64,000 nucleotides of DNA from Piezodorus guildinii (GCA_023052935.1 CM041292.1:104087406-104151405); one strand, 5' to 3'. Counted from the stretch's first letter, positions 11,911 to 23,400 are shown. Program-made: numbers and translations. The notes: a model not told the origin generated them from the letters alone.

Positions 11911-12055
11911 ACCGGGCCATGCCCCTTTTTAGTCACGTGAACCTTTATCAACCTAACCTAAACCAGTAGGCCATGCCCCTTTTTAGTCACGTGAACCTTT
12001 ATCAACCTAACCTAAACCAGTAGGCCACGCCCCTTTTTAGTCACGTGACCCCTGT
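11911..12055 (+). repeat. 54-bp minisatellite, three units
   Basis: Units begin GGCCATGCCCC or GGCCACGCCCC at 11915, 11969 and 12023, giving a 54-base period. Each unit carries the palindrome GTCACGTGA (an E-box core); the first two also have CCTAACCTAAA, which matches two copies of the insect-type telomeric pentamer CCTAA. It abuts the (ATT)n tail of the preceding LINE. Confidence 0.85.
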
Positions 12056-12204
12056 TTACTGCTGTTTAAGAGTTTATAATTATTTATAAAGCATGAGTCT
12101 ACCCGGCCGTAATTTTGCTCCTCCCACTTTTTCATTAGCTAACCAATCACAGTGCCATACTAGAGAGTTCCTCCCGCCTAGTCCGATAGTCAAATTGTAA
12201 TGTG

Positions 12205-12452
12205 TGCTTTTACGAAACCTTTCTAACTGTGACATAACCTTCCTATGGTTTACTTTTTTTTGAAACCCCCCTTACTGTTACTTAACCGTCGAATTGTTTA
12301 AATTTCCTGAAACCTACCTTTCTGTTACATAACCTACCCATTGTTTACATTTTCTGAAACCTCCCTTGCTGTTACATTACCTTCCTATTGTTTAAATTTT
12401 CTGAAACCTTTCTAAGTGTTACATAACCTTCCTTATTTTTGCATTTTCTGAT
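12205..12452 (+). repeat. 47-bp minisatellite, about five units
   Basis: GAAACC blocks recur at 12214, 12262, 12309, 12356 and 12403, a 47-48 base period, each followed by a CTGTTACATAACCTTCC-like block and a TTTAAATTTTCT-like block. Units are imperfect. Confidence 0.8.
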
Positions 12453-12589
12453 AATATATATATAAATTTTTTTTTAATAATTTCTTACAAATAGAAGTGG
12501 TGATTTATTTCTAATTAACTTGATATTTCTCATGACACAAAAAATACTTAATATTATGTGATAATGCAATATATTTCCAAATATTTTTA

Positions 12590-12904
12590 TGAAGAAGAAA
12601 ATTTAAAATGTCGGCATTTAAGCCCTGTCAGGCTATTTTAATCAGAATGGAACCTACATGATGTTATAGGCTATTGAATTTTACATCGATATAGCGAGTT
12701 CGGAACCGTTTTTGAGAAAATTGTAAAAAGGTGCAAAATGCATGGTATAAAGTGGCTCTTCTGGTAAGCTGATTTTGATGAAAAAGATTTTGTAACGTCT
12801 CGGGCGTATAGTTGTGTTAATTATGAAATTTCAGTTTCATAGGACTTTTCGTTTCCGCCCGGGAGTAAACACCACACCAACACCACAACAACCACCACAA
12901 CACC

Positions 12905-12947
<43 letters not shown>

Positions 12948-13100
12948 CACACAAGAAACACACACACACACACAGACCTTTTTGCGGGACTTGGTTATTT
13001 GGACTCAGGTGACCCTAAAATGTGTATTTCCGTTGAAAACTGAAATTTGAAAATTTTCAAGATCGCAATACTTTTTCTTACGAAGTAAAAGTGAAAATAA
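12590..13100 (+). repeat. TIR14 repeat, copy 3 (left half missing) with long CA microsatellite
   Basis: Begins at the AATTTAAAATGTCGGCATTT block, so the left half is absent, and continues through ACATCGATATAGCGAG, ACGTCTCGGGCGTATAG and TCCGCCCGGGAG. The internal CA tract is expanded to about 45 bases (12905-12950) with a second short tract to 12975. The right end (CTTACGAAGTAAAAGTGAAA) is degraded. Confidence 0.8.
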
Positions 13101-13423
13101 AAATTATATTGTATAAAATATATGAATTAATTTGAGAAATGGCCAGAATTTTATTCAAGAGGAATATCTAAAAGTTTTTGCTCTCTAGTCTTTCCAAGGC
13201 AGACTGGCACTCAGGTTTCCCATTTCCTTTCTTAGTGGCCACTTAGGTTACATCCTTTATAATATACTAAACCATCTTTTTTTAAACAATGAAAGTTAGT
13301 TTTAGTTTTATAATGATTTAACTAAAAATAAACATAGTTTTTGAATATTGTTCCTTAGTTTTCCGTCAGACCCTTCTCATGGATACCTGATGGGAAGGCA
13401 AGAGCTACTTACTATTTTAACAG

Positions 13424-13457
<34 letters not shown>

Positions 13458-14037
13458 ATATATATTAGTATATATATATAATTTAATTATATGCTATAAA
13501 ACAATAAGAACTTCGAGTAGGCTTACATAGAACTCATTTTTTAATTTTAATTTTACTTTTTATTTCATCGATCTCGAGTTAGATTACAAAGATGAAGAGA
13601 AAACTGTTGCAGACAATTTAATGGAAAGAAAGGGGAAAAACTGGATCAAAGGAGTGTTTATATTGTTTGTCAATTAGGTTTAAATCAAGAACACTGAATA
13701 AGGAATATTAAGATTGTGATAATACTTACGTTTTTACGCAGTGCTCTTCTGCGAATTCATGAAAAATAAAACAACATAATAAAACATACTAGATTAATTT
13801 ATATTAGACGATTATAAAAGTATATTACTAAAATGAAAACTACCAGAGCCGTGTCGGACGTTTAGACAAACATATTGACGCCATCGATATCATAAAAAAA
13901 AAATACAATGTCGTTGATGTTTTTTTATCGCACATTATACAAATAACATTAGTGTTCAGAAGAGTGGTCTCTTAGTGACCAAAACATATAACAGCTTGTA
14001 ATTAATTCAGTGGTATTTATCAAATTTTTGAACTAGG
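13101..14037. other. AT-rich spacer with a TA tract
   Basis: Contains a TA dinucleotide tract at about 13425-13455 followed by further TA-rich sequence to 13490. No gene signal was seen. Confidence 0.4.
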
Positions 14038-14050
14038 TAAAATATTTATT

Positions 14051-14342
14051 CTTCTTCCAGTGGCGCGACAGGCCGTGTAGGCCCTTGGCCTTGCGGTGTT
14101 AACTCCTGCGAGTTTACACTCACGTTTCACGATGCAATTTTTAGTGTTGGGTCATCACTCCCTACGACTAATTTTGTGAGTGGCCACCCTTTGGCTGACG
14201 GGTCTCACATACCCGGTGGAGAGGTTGTTAGTGAATCCAAAATTTTTTACATCCTTATATAAGCACCGCCGGGACTGGTGTTCGAACTCAGAACCTGTAG
14301 CATGAGAGACTAGCGCTCTAGCCACTCGGCCACGGGCTCCCC
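14051..14342 (-). mobile_element. Complete tRNA-derived SINE with 13-bp target duplication
   Basis: On the minus strand the 5' end starts GGAGCCCGTGGCCGAGTGG, containing a canonical Pol III A box (TGGCCGAGTGG), and has a B box (GAGTTCGAACAC) about 40 bases later; together they form a tRNA-like head. The remaining 210 or so bases are a tRNA-unrelated body ending GCCACTGGAAGAAG. The direct repeat TAAAATATTTATT is present exactly at both edges (14038-14050 and 14343-14355), which fixes the element at 292 bp and indicates LINE-mediated insertion. The 3' end has no long poly(A); it may mimic the 3' end of a partner LINE not present here. Confidence 0.9.
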
Positions 14343-14355
14343 TAAAATATTTATT

Positions 14356-15640
14356 AATGGTCATAATAATGAACTTCTCTAAGCAAGAAATTATAAAAAA
14401 AAACAGCAAGTCAGAAGCTGTAAGTTATTTACTTTTAATATACATTATATTCTAACAAACGTATTGCCCTTTCTACAACAAATAATATCTAAGAAAACAG
14501 TTTACAAAAAATAATTTATATATATTCTATGAGTGATTTATGTCTTATATTACTAACAAAAGTTTATTTTTGAATAATGACCAACTATAAAGGTTTTAGT
14601 TATAATAAATTAACTAAGGTTAAAATTAGGAATGAAGTGGTACATAAATAAATAAATAAACTTTTCTGCTTTGCAAAATTGTTCTCAATTTCAAGAATAT
14701 AAGACAATGTTCTGGTAAGAGTGCTGTTACAGAGTAGATCCTTCAATACGTATTTATGCAGTCCCAAGTGGGTTCGTTACGATCCAAAGAGAATTGACAT
14801 TTCTTTTCTCATTTCTCTTTTGATCGAAACTGTTTCTTAGCTTTGTAAATTTTTACTTTTTCAGCTGCCTCATCTAAATGTTAGAAAGACCTCTTTCGCC
14901 GGAGAGGAACTCCCTTTCACTCTGTTTTAAGTTCCTTTGATAGAAGTTATCTAAATAAAATTTCCTTTGGAATTTCCCGGAGATCAGACGGAGTCTTTGG
15001 AATAGTAGAGAATTCCTCAAGGCGGAAGGAAAATAAAGGAGAGACTTATTAAGAGGCTTAAAATCATTTTTTGGTTGTTTTTTTTTTCTTCTTTTTTTCT
15101 CCTCCCCTTTTTCCCAAAACTTTATAGTAATCTTCAAAGGTCTGTCAAAACCACAGACATTCTAATATAATTCTTACAAAGTTTAGAGTAATTTTAACTT
15201 ATTGTTTCTGTATTTTGAAAAAATCTAGCACAAAATTGAATTTTAAATTAAAATGTAATTCTGGAATTTGTTTGAATGTAATGAAAGAAAATAATTTTAG
15301 TGAAACATAGAAATATTTGAAATGTTCTTCTTTTTTTTTTTACGAAATAACATTATAAACTTTTTTTCTAGTTGGACAAAACTTATCGCTTGATATTCAA
15401 GTAACAATAATTCAAAAATAAGCATAATATCCTTAATCACATAGCCTAAACAACTTTAAACCATATCCGGGACATATAAAATTATAAATGATTTAGAAAA
15501 TATGATAATTAAAACTTACGGTATGTATGATAATAAAATTGTATGAAAATTTTTAATTATGAAATTAAATAACTAAAAGAAGATAATAATATTAATATTG
15601 TTTTAAGATATAAATATATCGATAAAACCTAAACATTTTT
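14356..15640. other. AT-rich intergenic DNA, no feature seen
   Basis: No motif-bearing reading frame was found. The frame at 14874-15137 (minus) is low-complexity and lysine-rich over a T-rich tract and is not supported. Confidence 0.4.
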
Positions 15641-15644
15641 GGTG

Positions 15645-15890
15645 CCCAATTTTCACTTACCTCCTTGTTAAGATTAATTTATAACTTAAAAAAAAAAAAA
15701 AAAGTTGAAAAAGGGCTAAATAATTACATCGAGTTTTGATTATTAGAGAAAAGTATGGTTATTACTTTTTACATACATAAAAAATAAAAGATGCTTAGGA
15801 GAAAGACAATTTAAAATTTAAAGGCTCTATCAGAGTATTTCAATCAAATTAAAGCCCAATAAATTGTACATCTATATTGGTATATTTGAT
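15645..15890 (+). repeat. TIR14 repeat fragment (left end, internally deleted)
   Basis: TTTTCACTTACCTCC matches the left TIR14 terminus, and further on GGAGAAAGACAATTTAAAA and TACATCTATATTGG match central blocks. An A16 run lies in between and much of the middle is missing. Confidence 0.6.
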
Positions 15891-16094
15891 ATATGTATGA
15901 ATGTGAGGAAGATTATAATTATTTATTTATTTAATTTTATTTATTTAGGGTTATTTATTATTATTTATTTTGTATTTATTTATTTTTATTTCTTTATTTA
16001 GAGTACATAAGGAATGAATGACTTCTTATAGCATTAATACTCATTGCCCAATATTGTGACAGATTGTATTATTTCTAAATAAAACTATTAAATA

Positions 16095-16097
<3 letters not shown>

Positions 16098-16164
<67 letters not shown>
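16098..16164. repeat. TA microsatellite flanking the foldback element (left)
   Basis: Nearly pure TA/AT alternation directly abutting the left arm of the large palindrome. A similar tract abuts the right arm (18169-18212). Confidence 0.9.
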
Positions 16165-16345
16165 AGCTTTTTTCAGTCAAATTCATAATTTTTTCAGTCA
16201 AATTCATAATTTTTTCAATCGAATTCATAATTTTTTCAGTCAAATTCATAATTTTTTCAGTCAAATTCATAATTTTTTCAGTCTAATTCATAATTTTTTC
16301 AATCAAATTCATAATTTTTTCAGTCAATTTCATAATTTCTTGCAC
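16165..16345 (+). repeat. 21-bp tandem repeat in the left foldback arm
   Basis: About eight units of CAGTCAAATTCATAATTTTTT with minor variants (CAATCGAATTC, CAGTCTAATTC). The unit order of variants is mirrored in the right arm. Confidence 0.9.
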
Positions 16346-17991
16346 CCATTTTATACAGTCAATTTAATGAGGTTTTGCAATCAAGAACTTAACATTTTTA
16401 TTAAATCTTGTTCTTGTTTATCCACTAAACGTTACTTTATGTTACTGTGCTTAATCCGACGGTGCAGCGGGAGTCTTAAGTTTTGCCTATCCAGGTTTAC
16501 TTAAGATAGGGATCTTTCACGAGTTACACATATTTTAAGGGTCACTTGTGGAGCACAAATATAGGGTGATCTGCTGGTTTTGGACTTGCGACCTTAAGCA
16601 TAGAAGGCTGTTATGCTAACCACTACTCCACAGGTGACCCTCAATGTTCCAAAAATCCACAGGTGTTTGAATCTGCCGGGTTTAAACACGTGACCTTGGG
16701 CTTATTGATCTTTAACACCTTGCTGAATGCATCCAGGGTCATCTGTGGAGTAGAGGCTAGCATAACAGCCTCTTTTAAAGGACGAAATAACCAAGGATTT
16801 TTACTCCCTAAAAGCAAATATAGGGCCATCTGCCAGGTATGAACCTTAATCATAGAGGGCTGTTATGGCTAGCCACTACTCCACAGGTGAACCTTTATGC
16901 ATTCTAAAACGTGTTAAGGACTAATATGTCCAAGGTCAGGGGTTCAAACCCGGCAGATTTAAACACCTTGTTGAATGCATCGAGGGTCACCTGTGGTGCA
17001 GTGGCTAGCATAACATCCTTCTATCTACTAAATAGCGAGTCCATACATGGCAGATGGCACTATATTTGCTTTTAGGGAGTAAAAATCCTTGGTTATTTCG
17101 TCCTTTAAAAGAGGCTGTTATGCTAGCCACTACTCCACAGGTGAACCTTTATGCATTCTAAAATGTGTTAAGGACTAATATGTCCAAGGTCAGGGGTTCA
17201 AACCCGGCAGATTCAAACACCTGTGGATTTTTGGAACATCGAGGGTCACCTCTGGAGTAGTGGCTAGCATAACAACCTTATATGCTTAAGGTCGCAAGTC
17301 CTAGTGGATAGAAGGATGTTATGCTAGCCACTGCACCACAGGTGACCCTCGATGCATTCAACAAGGTGTTTAAATCTGCCGGGTTTGAACCCCTGACCTT
17401 GGACATATTAGTCCTTAACACGTTTTAGAATGCATAAAGGTTCACCTGTGGAGTAGTGGCTAGCCATAACAGCCCTCTATGATTAAGGTTCATACCTGGC
17501 AGATGGCCCTATATTTGCTTTTAGGGAGTAAAAATCCTTGGTTATTTCGTCCTTTAAAAGAGGCTGTTATGCTAGCCTCTACTCCACAGATGACCCTGGA
17601 TGCATTCAGCAAGGTGTTAAAGATCAATAAGCCCAAGGTCACGTGTTTAAACCCGGCAGATTCAAACACCTGTGGATTTTTGGAACATTGAGGGTCACCT
17701 GTGGAGTAGTGGTTAGCATAACAGCCTTCTATGCTTAAGGTCGCAAGTCCAAAACCAGCAGATCACCCTATATTTTTGCTCCACAAGTGACCCTTAAAAT
17801 ATGTGTAACTCGTGAAAGATCCCTATCTTAAGTAAACCTGGATAGGCAAAACTTAAGACTCCCGCTGCACCGTCGGATTAAGCACAGTAACATAAAGTAA
17901 CGTTTAGTGGATAAACAAGAACAAGATTTTATAAAAATGTTAAGTTCTTGATTGCAAAAACTCATTAAATTGACTGTATAAAATGGGTGCA

Positions 17992-18168
17992 AGAAATTAT
18001 GAAATTGACTGAAAAAATTATGAATTTGATTGAAAAAATTATGAATTTGACTGAAAAAATTATGAATTTGACTGAAAAAAATTATGAATTTGACTGAAAA
18101 AATTATGAATTCGATTGAAAAAATTATGAATTTGACTGAAAAAATTATGAATTTGACTGAAAAAAGCT
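17992..18168 (-). repeat. 21-bp tandem repeat in the right foldback arm
   Basis: Mirror image of 16165-16345, with the CAATCG variant at the equivalent position. One unit has an extra A relative to the left arm. Confidence 0.9.
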
Positions 18169-18175
18169 ATATATA

Positions 18176-18207
<32 letters not shown>

Positions 18208-18242
18208 TATAGGTATTTAAATAAAAATAGCTAAATAGATGA

Positions 18243-18482
18243 AGGAATACAAGGCTCACACCTCATACCGAGAACACTTTGTGATTGCTACTGACTTACC
18301 TACAGTATCACAAGATAATATACAAAGTACCAACAGACTTTTTGACTTCCTCAGAAGGACTGGTTTATACCACAAATCATAATGACCATTAGTCATTGCT
18401 AACAAAGATAACAACAACCCTCGTGGTTGGCGCCTTTAAAGCTCCCTCGCCCCCCCAAAAAAAAATAAATAAATAAAAAATA
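18243..18482 (+). pseudogene. 5'-truncated I-like LINE 3' end (same family group as 1-2334)
   Basis: The frame reads DLPTVSQDNIQSTNRLFDFL and then stops (TAA at about 18379). The LINE at the window start ends DLPTVLQDNIQTTAKLFDFL, so the two are close relatives. The 3' UTR contains GGTTGGCGCC and ends in A9 followed by (ATAA)n at 18457-18482. It is a typical severely 5'-truncated copy, beginning just beyond the right TA tract of the foldback element. Confidence 0.85.
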
Positions 18483-18540
18483 ATTTGGAGCCATTTTTGC
18501 TGAATGAACTTTGCTGAACGTCTCAGGCATATACGTTTAT
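18483..18540 (+). repeat. TIR14 repeat core fragment
   Basis: GAACGTCTCAGGCATATACG and the preceding GGAGCCATTTTTGCTGAATG match the central block of TIR14. It sits directly after the tail of the truncated LINE, so that LINE probably inserted into a TIR14 copy. Confidence 0.5.
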
Positions 18541-19420
18541 TAATAAATCTTTATTTTAGGAACGACAAGTGTATTTGCTCGCAACCTCGACCCGGTCGTT
18601 AGTATGAGTCGCTGAATTGCGACAGCTGATCGAAAATGCAAAAAATAGAAAAAAAAAACAACACTTTCGCGCTTGCAATTAATAAATCTCAAAATAAAAC
18701 CCCTAAGATTACAAAATTAAAAATGTTGAAATATAAAAATATGACTATTTTATTTTCTTAACAGAAACGCTTCCGTGTGTGATTAGAACAAAGAAATATA
18801 TTCAAGATGAAGTTTAGAAACGTATAATATTTTGCTAAAAATATAAACTGTATTCTTTTTATGAATAATGTATAATCATACATATAAAAAATAATCTCTC
18901 GTGTATTATCAGTCCCCTGATGATTCTTCATGGCTGACATTATTTAGTTGGTCAGAATGCTAAGTTATTAGACGCCGGAACAATCCTGAATGTTCCACGA
19001 GGCCATTCTCCAGAAATGGCTAAGGCCGAGCAGATATTTCTCGAACTTGAGATTTAGAAGGAAAGTTACTGTTCTCGAGACATTGGATAGAGGCCGAAGG
19101 GACTATAAGTGGTAGGGTAATCACACCAATACTGGGAGGACGTGCTACTGCAGCGGTGGAAGTGTTGCCGCTACGTGCCCCTAACCACCCCACTCCAATC
19201 GCCCGCCCCACACAAGGAATTGGCTCACTCTAAGTAATTATCTGCCCGATCAGGGTCACGGTCCACCCGACTCCGGCAGAGGGGTAATATCACTTACCTC
19301 TTTCTTGAGAAACTGATATCAATTTATATCTATTCCATAAAGTTATTACTGTTATTCAAAATTAACAATATTAATAAGATATAGTACTTGAAGTCGTGTT
19401 GAAATATATATGTATATATC
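18541..19420. other. Unclassified sequence with a GC-richer block
   Basis: The block 19020-19290 is markedly less AT-rich than its surroundings. No frame over it has a recognisable motif, and the minus frame at 19020-19211 is composition-driven. It may be an old retroposon body. Confidence 0.3.
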
Positions 19421-19423
19421 AAT

Positions 19424-19910
19424 ATTTTTTTTTTATTTGATAATATATTTATTTATGCGGATATATTACAGTTAGTCGCAATGAACAATAATAATATTGC
19501 TACATGATAACATTCATACAATATTTACAATATAAACCAAAGAAAAGTCAAATTACATAAAATTAATAAAGGTATATAATAACAAAATTTATAAATTAAA
19601 TAAATACGAGGTTAACAAATAAATAAACAAAACATGAACACACTCATACTTATATACAATATTTACAATTTGCAATCCACAGACGGAGTCCACCTCCCAC
19701 CACTTGTGGAGGACAAGCAGAATCCGTGGGATCCCAGCGCCTCCCACTCAGCCGCATCACTGGTCAGAGCCAGCGGAAGCTAAGTGAGGGCGCCATAGCC
19801 ACAAACCCACCGCATATGAGAGGAGAATCTGGCCAGTGTCAGAACTCGAGAATAGATATTTACAGTATGTCTCGGGACCACTACCGTTTCAACCTTCTAG
19901 GAGGGTTGTA
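19424..19910 (-). mobile_element. Unclassified retroposon 3' region with A-rich tail
   Basis: On the minus strand a non-coding body containing GAGGCGCTGGGATCCCACGG ends in an AT-rich 3' part and a poly(A) of about nine at 19424-19433. A related block in the opposite orientation occurs at 21236-21340 (GAGGCGCTGGGATCTCC). It is probably a LINE 3' UTR, but no coding motif is left. Confidence 0.45.
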
Positions 19911-20439
19911 TGGATGAGTGGAGCTGGATAGGGATCGTGCTAGAGGGTTAGGATGATGAATGAGGTTCTGATGGAATTTGGAAAATTTGAAAGGAATCAG
20001 GTATAAAATAAATGGAACATTAAGGTCGCGGTGTAAGGTAAGTTGGTGACATAATAAGGAGCATTTACTATTATTCGGAGGACTTTGGATTGAAAGGATA
20101 CATATCAATAATAACAATGGTTAAAACATTTATGATAATTTAATACTAAATTTATATGCCGAGTGTTAAAGATAATGGCTTTTGTTATATACAATTAAAA
20201 AAGCCTTTTTTATATCTAAATATTTGCAAAGTTTTCTACGGGTCCCATGGCTCAATCAATTCGTTACGATTCGAAAATTTATTGTTCTCATACTCCTGCC
20301 CTTAAAGTGAAAAAACGAAACCGATTTTTTTTTTCTTATCTCCTTTATTGTTCAATAATCAAGTAACACAACAACAAGAGATCGTTGTATATAATAATTT
20401 CTATTGTTCGGTTTTTGAAACACATGTTTTCATCGAACC

Positions 20440-20550
20440 TAAATGCAATTCTTTAATATTTTTACAACTCTAACTTTATTTCAAAGTTCTTCAAAGGATT
20501 TGAACAGCGGAGGTAAGAGAAAGTTGTGTGTTGTGTGCACCATTGTTATT
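20440..20550 (-). repeat. TIR14 terminal fragment (degenerate)
   Basis: GGAGGTAAGAGAAAGTTGTG followed by TGTTGTGTGCACCA matches the TIR14 end AGGTAAGTGAAAGTCGTG + TGTTGCCCGCACCA with several substitutions. Confidence 0.6.
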
Positions 20551-21235
20551 TTTTAGTATGTAGTGATAATACTAAAATAGATACATTTCTGTATATAATA
20601 TTATTGGTTTTGAAAAAATATAGAATAGATTAGATGTTTCCCTAATTTGTTAGTAGTATGCTTTTTCAGCGATGGTAGATGAGAATTGGACTGGCTAAGT
20701 ATGTTATTGATATAAAATTTTGGATTAAGACACTTTTCAAATATTTTTATTTTTTCAAACAAACCGTAGTTTTACCTTAAAAAGACATTTAAAGGAACGC
20801 CTTAAAGCAATATAACAGTAGCTCCTACTCTTCCAATTTAAAGTGAGGCGCTGGAAGAGTCCAAATGCTGTGAGCAAAATAACTACTCGAAAGCGATCTA
20901 ACTTATCAAGAAATAGTGGAGCTTCCAAATCTAGGACCTACTATTTCTAAGAAAACATTGCTGAAGATTTCACTTACCAGACTCAGATGCTGGGTATAGG
21001 AAAAACTTCCCACGAGAGGGTTCCTGGAACCTGATAACACTGAAACTTCAGCAACATTATAACATATAAGGAAAAGTATTATATGTAAGTTCTTCCGTCT
21101 AGAGTACATAGTTCTCCAATTGGGGTGAAATTAGTTATATCAAAAATAATGATATATAGATTAATTTTCATGTGGTAGAGATATTTGTCCCAATTATAGC
21201 ATTTTATAAAATATTGATTATTTTATTCCTTGCTT

Positions 21236-21412
21236 ACCAGTGATGCGGTTAAATGAGAGGCGCTGGGATCTCCTGACATTGTGCCTCGACATCCACTAGT
21301 GGATCTCGAGGTTTGATTCGGTGATCCCAGGAGCAGTTTGTAACTAGTGTGAATAGGTATTAATGTAGTCAAGGTTGTAAATATTTTCTTTATATAAACT
21401 ATTTATTTTATT
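21236..21412 (+). repeat. Second copy of the 19424-19910 retroposon family
   Basis: CCAGTGATGCGG and GAGGCGCTGGGATC are shared with the minus strand of 19424-19910. It ends in T/A-rich sequence that merges with a TA tract at 21413-21513. Confidence 0.5.
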
Positions 21413-21422
21413 ATATATATAC

Positions 21423-21502
<80 letters not shown>

Positions 21503-21513
21503 TAATATATATA
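21413..21513. repeat. TA microsatellite (about 100 bases, imperfect)
   Basis: Alternating TA with a few interruptions. Reading frames through it encode only I/Y repeats and are spurious. Confidence 0.95.
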
Positions 21514-21526
21514 TAATGAATGAATG

Positions 21527-22205
21527 AATGAAAAAAGAACTTTATTCTGGGACTAGATCCCTTAAGAATAACATACAGGTACAAAACAAATAAGTATTGA
21601 GACTGACCAAAGAACACAGAAAGAAAAAAAAAAGACTTATAACATTAATGATTACAATAAATATATACAAGTATTTTAAATGGTAAAAACAGAAAGAAAT
21701 TAAAAAGATTACAATAGTATCTAAAAGTAACATAGGGTTAACAAACCAAAGAAAAAAACTTTAGAATAATTAAAAATAATAATGAAAACTTTATAACATT
21801 TATGACATGAAGTGTGGACATTTCTCACATAGCTCAAATTTTTATACTGAAATTAGTTGGCATCTGGTTGGGAAGCAAGAAGGTGTTTAAAAAGGAGCGA
21901 TTTGAATGAAGATTGGGAAGGAGCATGACGGATGTTTGATGGGAGAGTATTCCAGAAAAAAGTTGACCGGACTAAAAAGGAAAATTCATATTTTTTGGTT
22001 CGATGGGAAGGCGTATAGAGGTCAGAAGGACGGGATCTGGTTTCCTGAGTATGGATTGTGGATTTAAATTGCAGGAGACTATAAACGTAAGAGGGGCGAT
22101 GGGAGCGGATGACTTGATAGAGAAAGGAACCAAGGAAATTGTGGCTTCGAATAGAGGGAAATAGCCAATTTGACTCGTCATAGAGATGTGTTACATGCGA
22201 CCGTC
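21527..22205 (-). pseudogene. 5'-truncated CR1/Jockey-like LINE 3' end, frame intact to its stop
   Basis: On the minus strand an uninterrupted frame of about 115 codons (22204 to stop TAA 21855-21853) contains HLYDESNWLFPSIRSHNFLG, RSRPSDLYTPSHRTKKYEFS, FFWNTLPSNIRHAP and SFKSLLFKHLLAS, which is the conserved C-terminus of ORF2 in CR1/Jockey-like LINEs. The 3' UTR ends with TAGTCCCAGAATAAAG and a (ATTC)n tail (about 21520-21535). Truncation is just upstream of 22205, where a TGA lies in frame. The longer overlapping frame at 21972-22181 is out of phase and not real. Confidence 0.8.
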
Positions 22206-22859
22206 AAGTTTTACTTATTTCTGAATCCTGAAAGAAAAAAAGAACAAACTTGGGGTATTCAGGTGAAAGAATTCACAAACGAGTGGGAGAAATAAGTATT
22301 AATGTTGCACTAGATTTATAATGATATATTTTTAAGCTAAAGTGTTGATATTGAATAATTACTGGAGTGGCTACATCTGGCTAAAGTGTTATTATAAATT
22401 TGACAGACTAAGATTAAGATCTGACTTAACATAAAAAGACAATTGGTTGTTCTTAAAAATAGTTGAAAGAGTAGCTGATTGACCTATAGCGAACGTAAAT
22501 TTACTATATATTTATTTAGATATTAGAGAACAAAACCACGGGATACAGCTAGTTTAATATAGTTAAGTAATATTTAAATATAACCTATTACCCGATTTCA
22601 ATGGACAACAAATATTTAAATCCTGTTTCATACTTATAAATCCCTTTAAAGCATTCTATAAATCAATTCGACTTCGTCAATTAAAGTCTTAGCTTAGTTT
22701 TAAAGAAGAAACCTAGCAGTGCCCTACCTTATTGTCGTTATTTTAAGGCATTACAGTAAAAAAAAATTATTAAAAAACAGCTGCTGAAGCAACCCCTAAA
22801 ATTATTACATATGAAGGGAAACGTGTCCTTGAACTTTCCACAGCGTGGTGTTGATTTGG

Positions 22860-23400
22860 AAAAATTAGCACTGGAGATAAGACGTTGTAAAAAGACTAAA
22901 GCTCCTGGCGACCAGTAGTGAATATTGATAAGGTTCTGCAGGAAGCTGTTTTGTCAAATACTGGCGAACTTGTCAAACAACGTGGTGTGTCGAAAGACAC
23001 CGCTAGTCACCATCTACTATTCATGGGGAAGGTAAAAAACAGCAGAGGACTGGTCCCTTACCAACTTACTCCTCAGTAATCAGCCCAAACTTCCTGTCGA
23101 GCCTAAGAAATGTTTAAAGAACTTTATGGGTTTGAACTCCTATTCAATCCACCATACAGTCCTAACTTCTCACAATCGGATTATTATTTGTTTTGATCCA
23201 TGGTCTATTTTCAATAGGGGGAGGGAAGAGGAAATTGTTATTTTTGTGTTATTTGGCATTGCGGTCCAGAATCTCTTTACAGCAACCCTGATGAATGGTA
23301 TCAGCTTGGGATATAACTATTGGCTCGCTGATAAAATGACATGACGTTAGATAAAAATGGTCTATCCTTGAAGTATTAATTGTATTTTGTAACAAAAAAA
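22860..23400 (+). pseudogene. mariner-like transposase remnant
   Basis: Cut-and-paste DDD-type transposase relic. The first recognisable block (about 22955-23080) reads LVKQRGVSKDTASHHLLFMG then KVKNSRGLVPYQLT, the second helix-turn-helix and linker of mariner transposases. A deletion removes the central catalytic part. The C-terminal block (about 23125-23200) reads NPPYSPNFSQSDYYLF, the PPYSPDLxPSDYxLF signature containing the third catalytic aspartate. It is followed by a frameshifted QLG-containing tail. Terminal inverted repeats were not located. Confidence 0.8.

Larger units (their letters stand above)
16165..18168. mobile_element. Foldback (FB-like) element: about 866-bp inverted arms, 271-bp spacer
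   Basis: Left arm 16165-17030 is the near-exact reverse complement of right arm 17302-18168; a few substitutions and a one-base indel were seen in the outer blocks compared. The outer part of each arm is a 21-base tandem repeat (CAGTCAAATTCATAATTTTTT) in about eight units, as in Drosophila FB and Galileo elements. The inner parts hold repeated modules with tRNA-like features: TGGAGTAGTGGCTAGCAT resembles an A-box region and GGGGTTCAAACCC a B box. The spacer holds a direct copy of part of the right arm. There is no transposase; identical 70-codon frames in both arms (16641-16853 minus, 17479-17691 plus) follow from the symmetry and are not evidence of a gene. Confidence 0.9.

Noticed and set aside
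14270..14342. True tRNA gene
   Set aside because: The tRNA-like head is part of a 292-bp SINE with a target duplication, and the acceptor stem and T arm do not close well.
16641..17691. Two identical 70-codon frames on opposite strands, possible duplicated gene
   Set aside because: They are mirror images created by the foldback arms, overlap tRNA-like modules and have no protein motif.
19294..19310. Consensus splice donor (GAG|GTAAGTG) on the minus strand
   Set aside because: No coding sequence on its exon side; more likely chance or a TIR14-like end.
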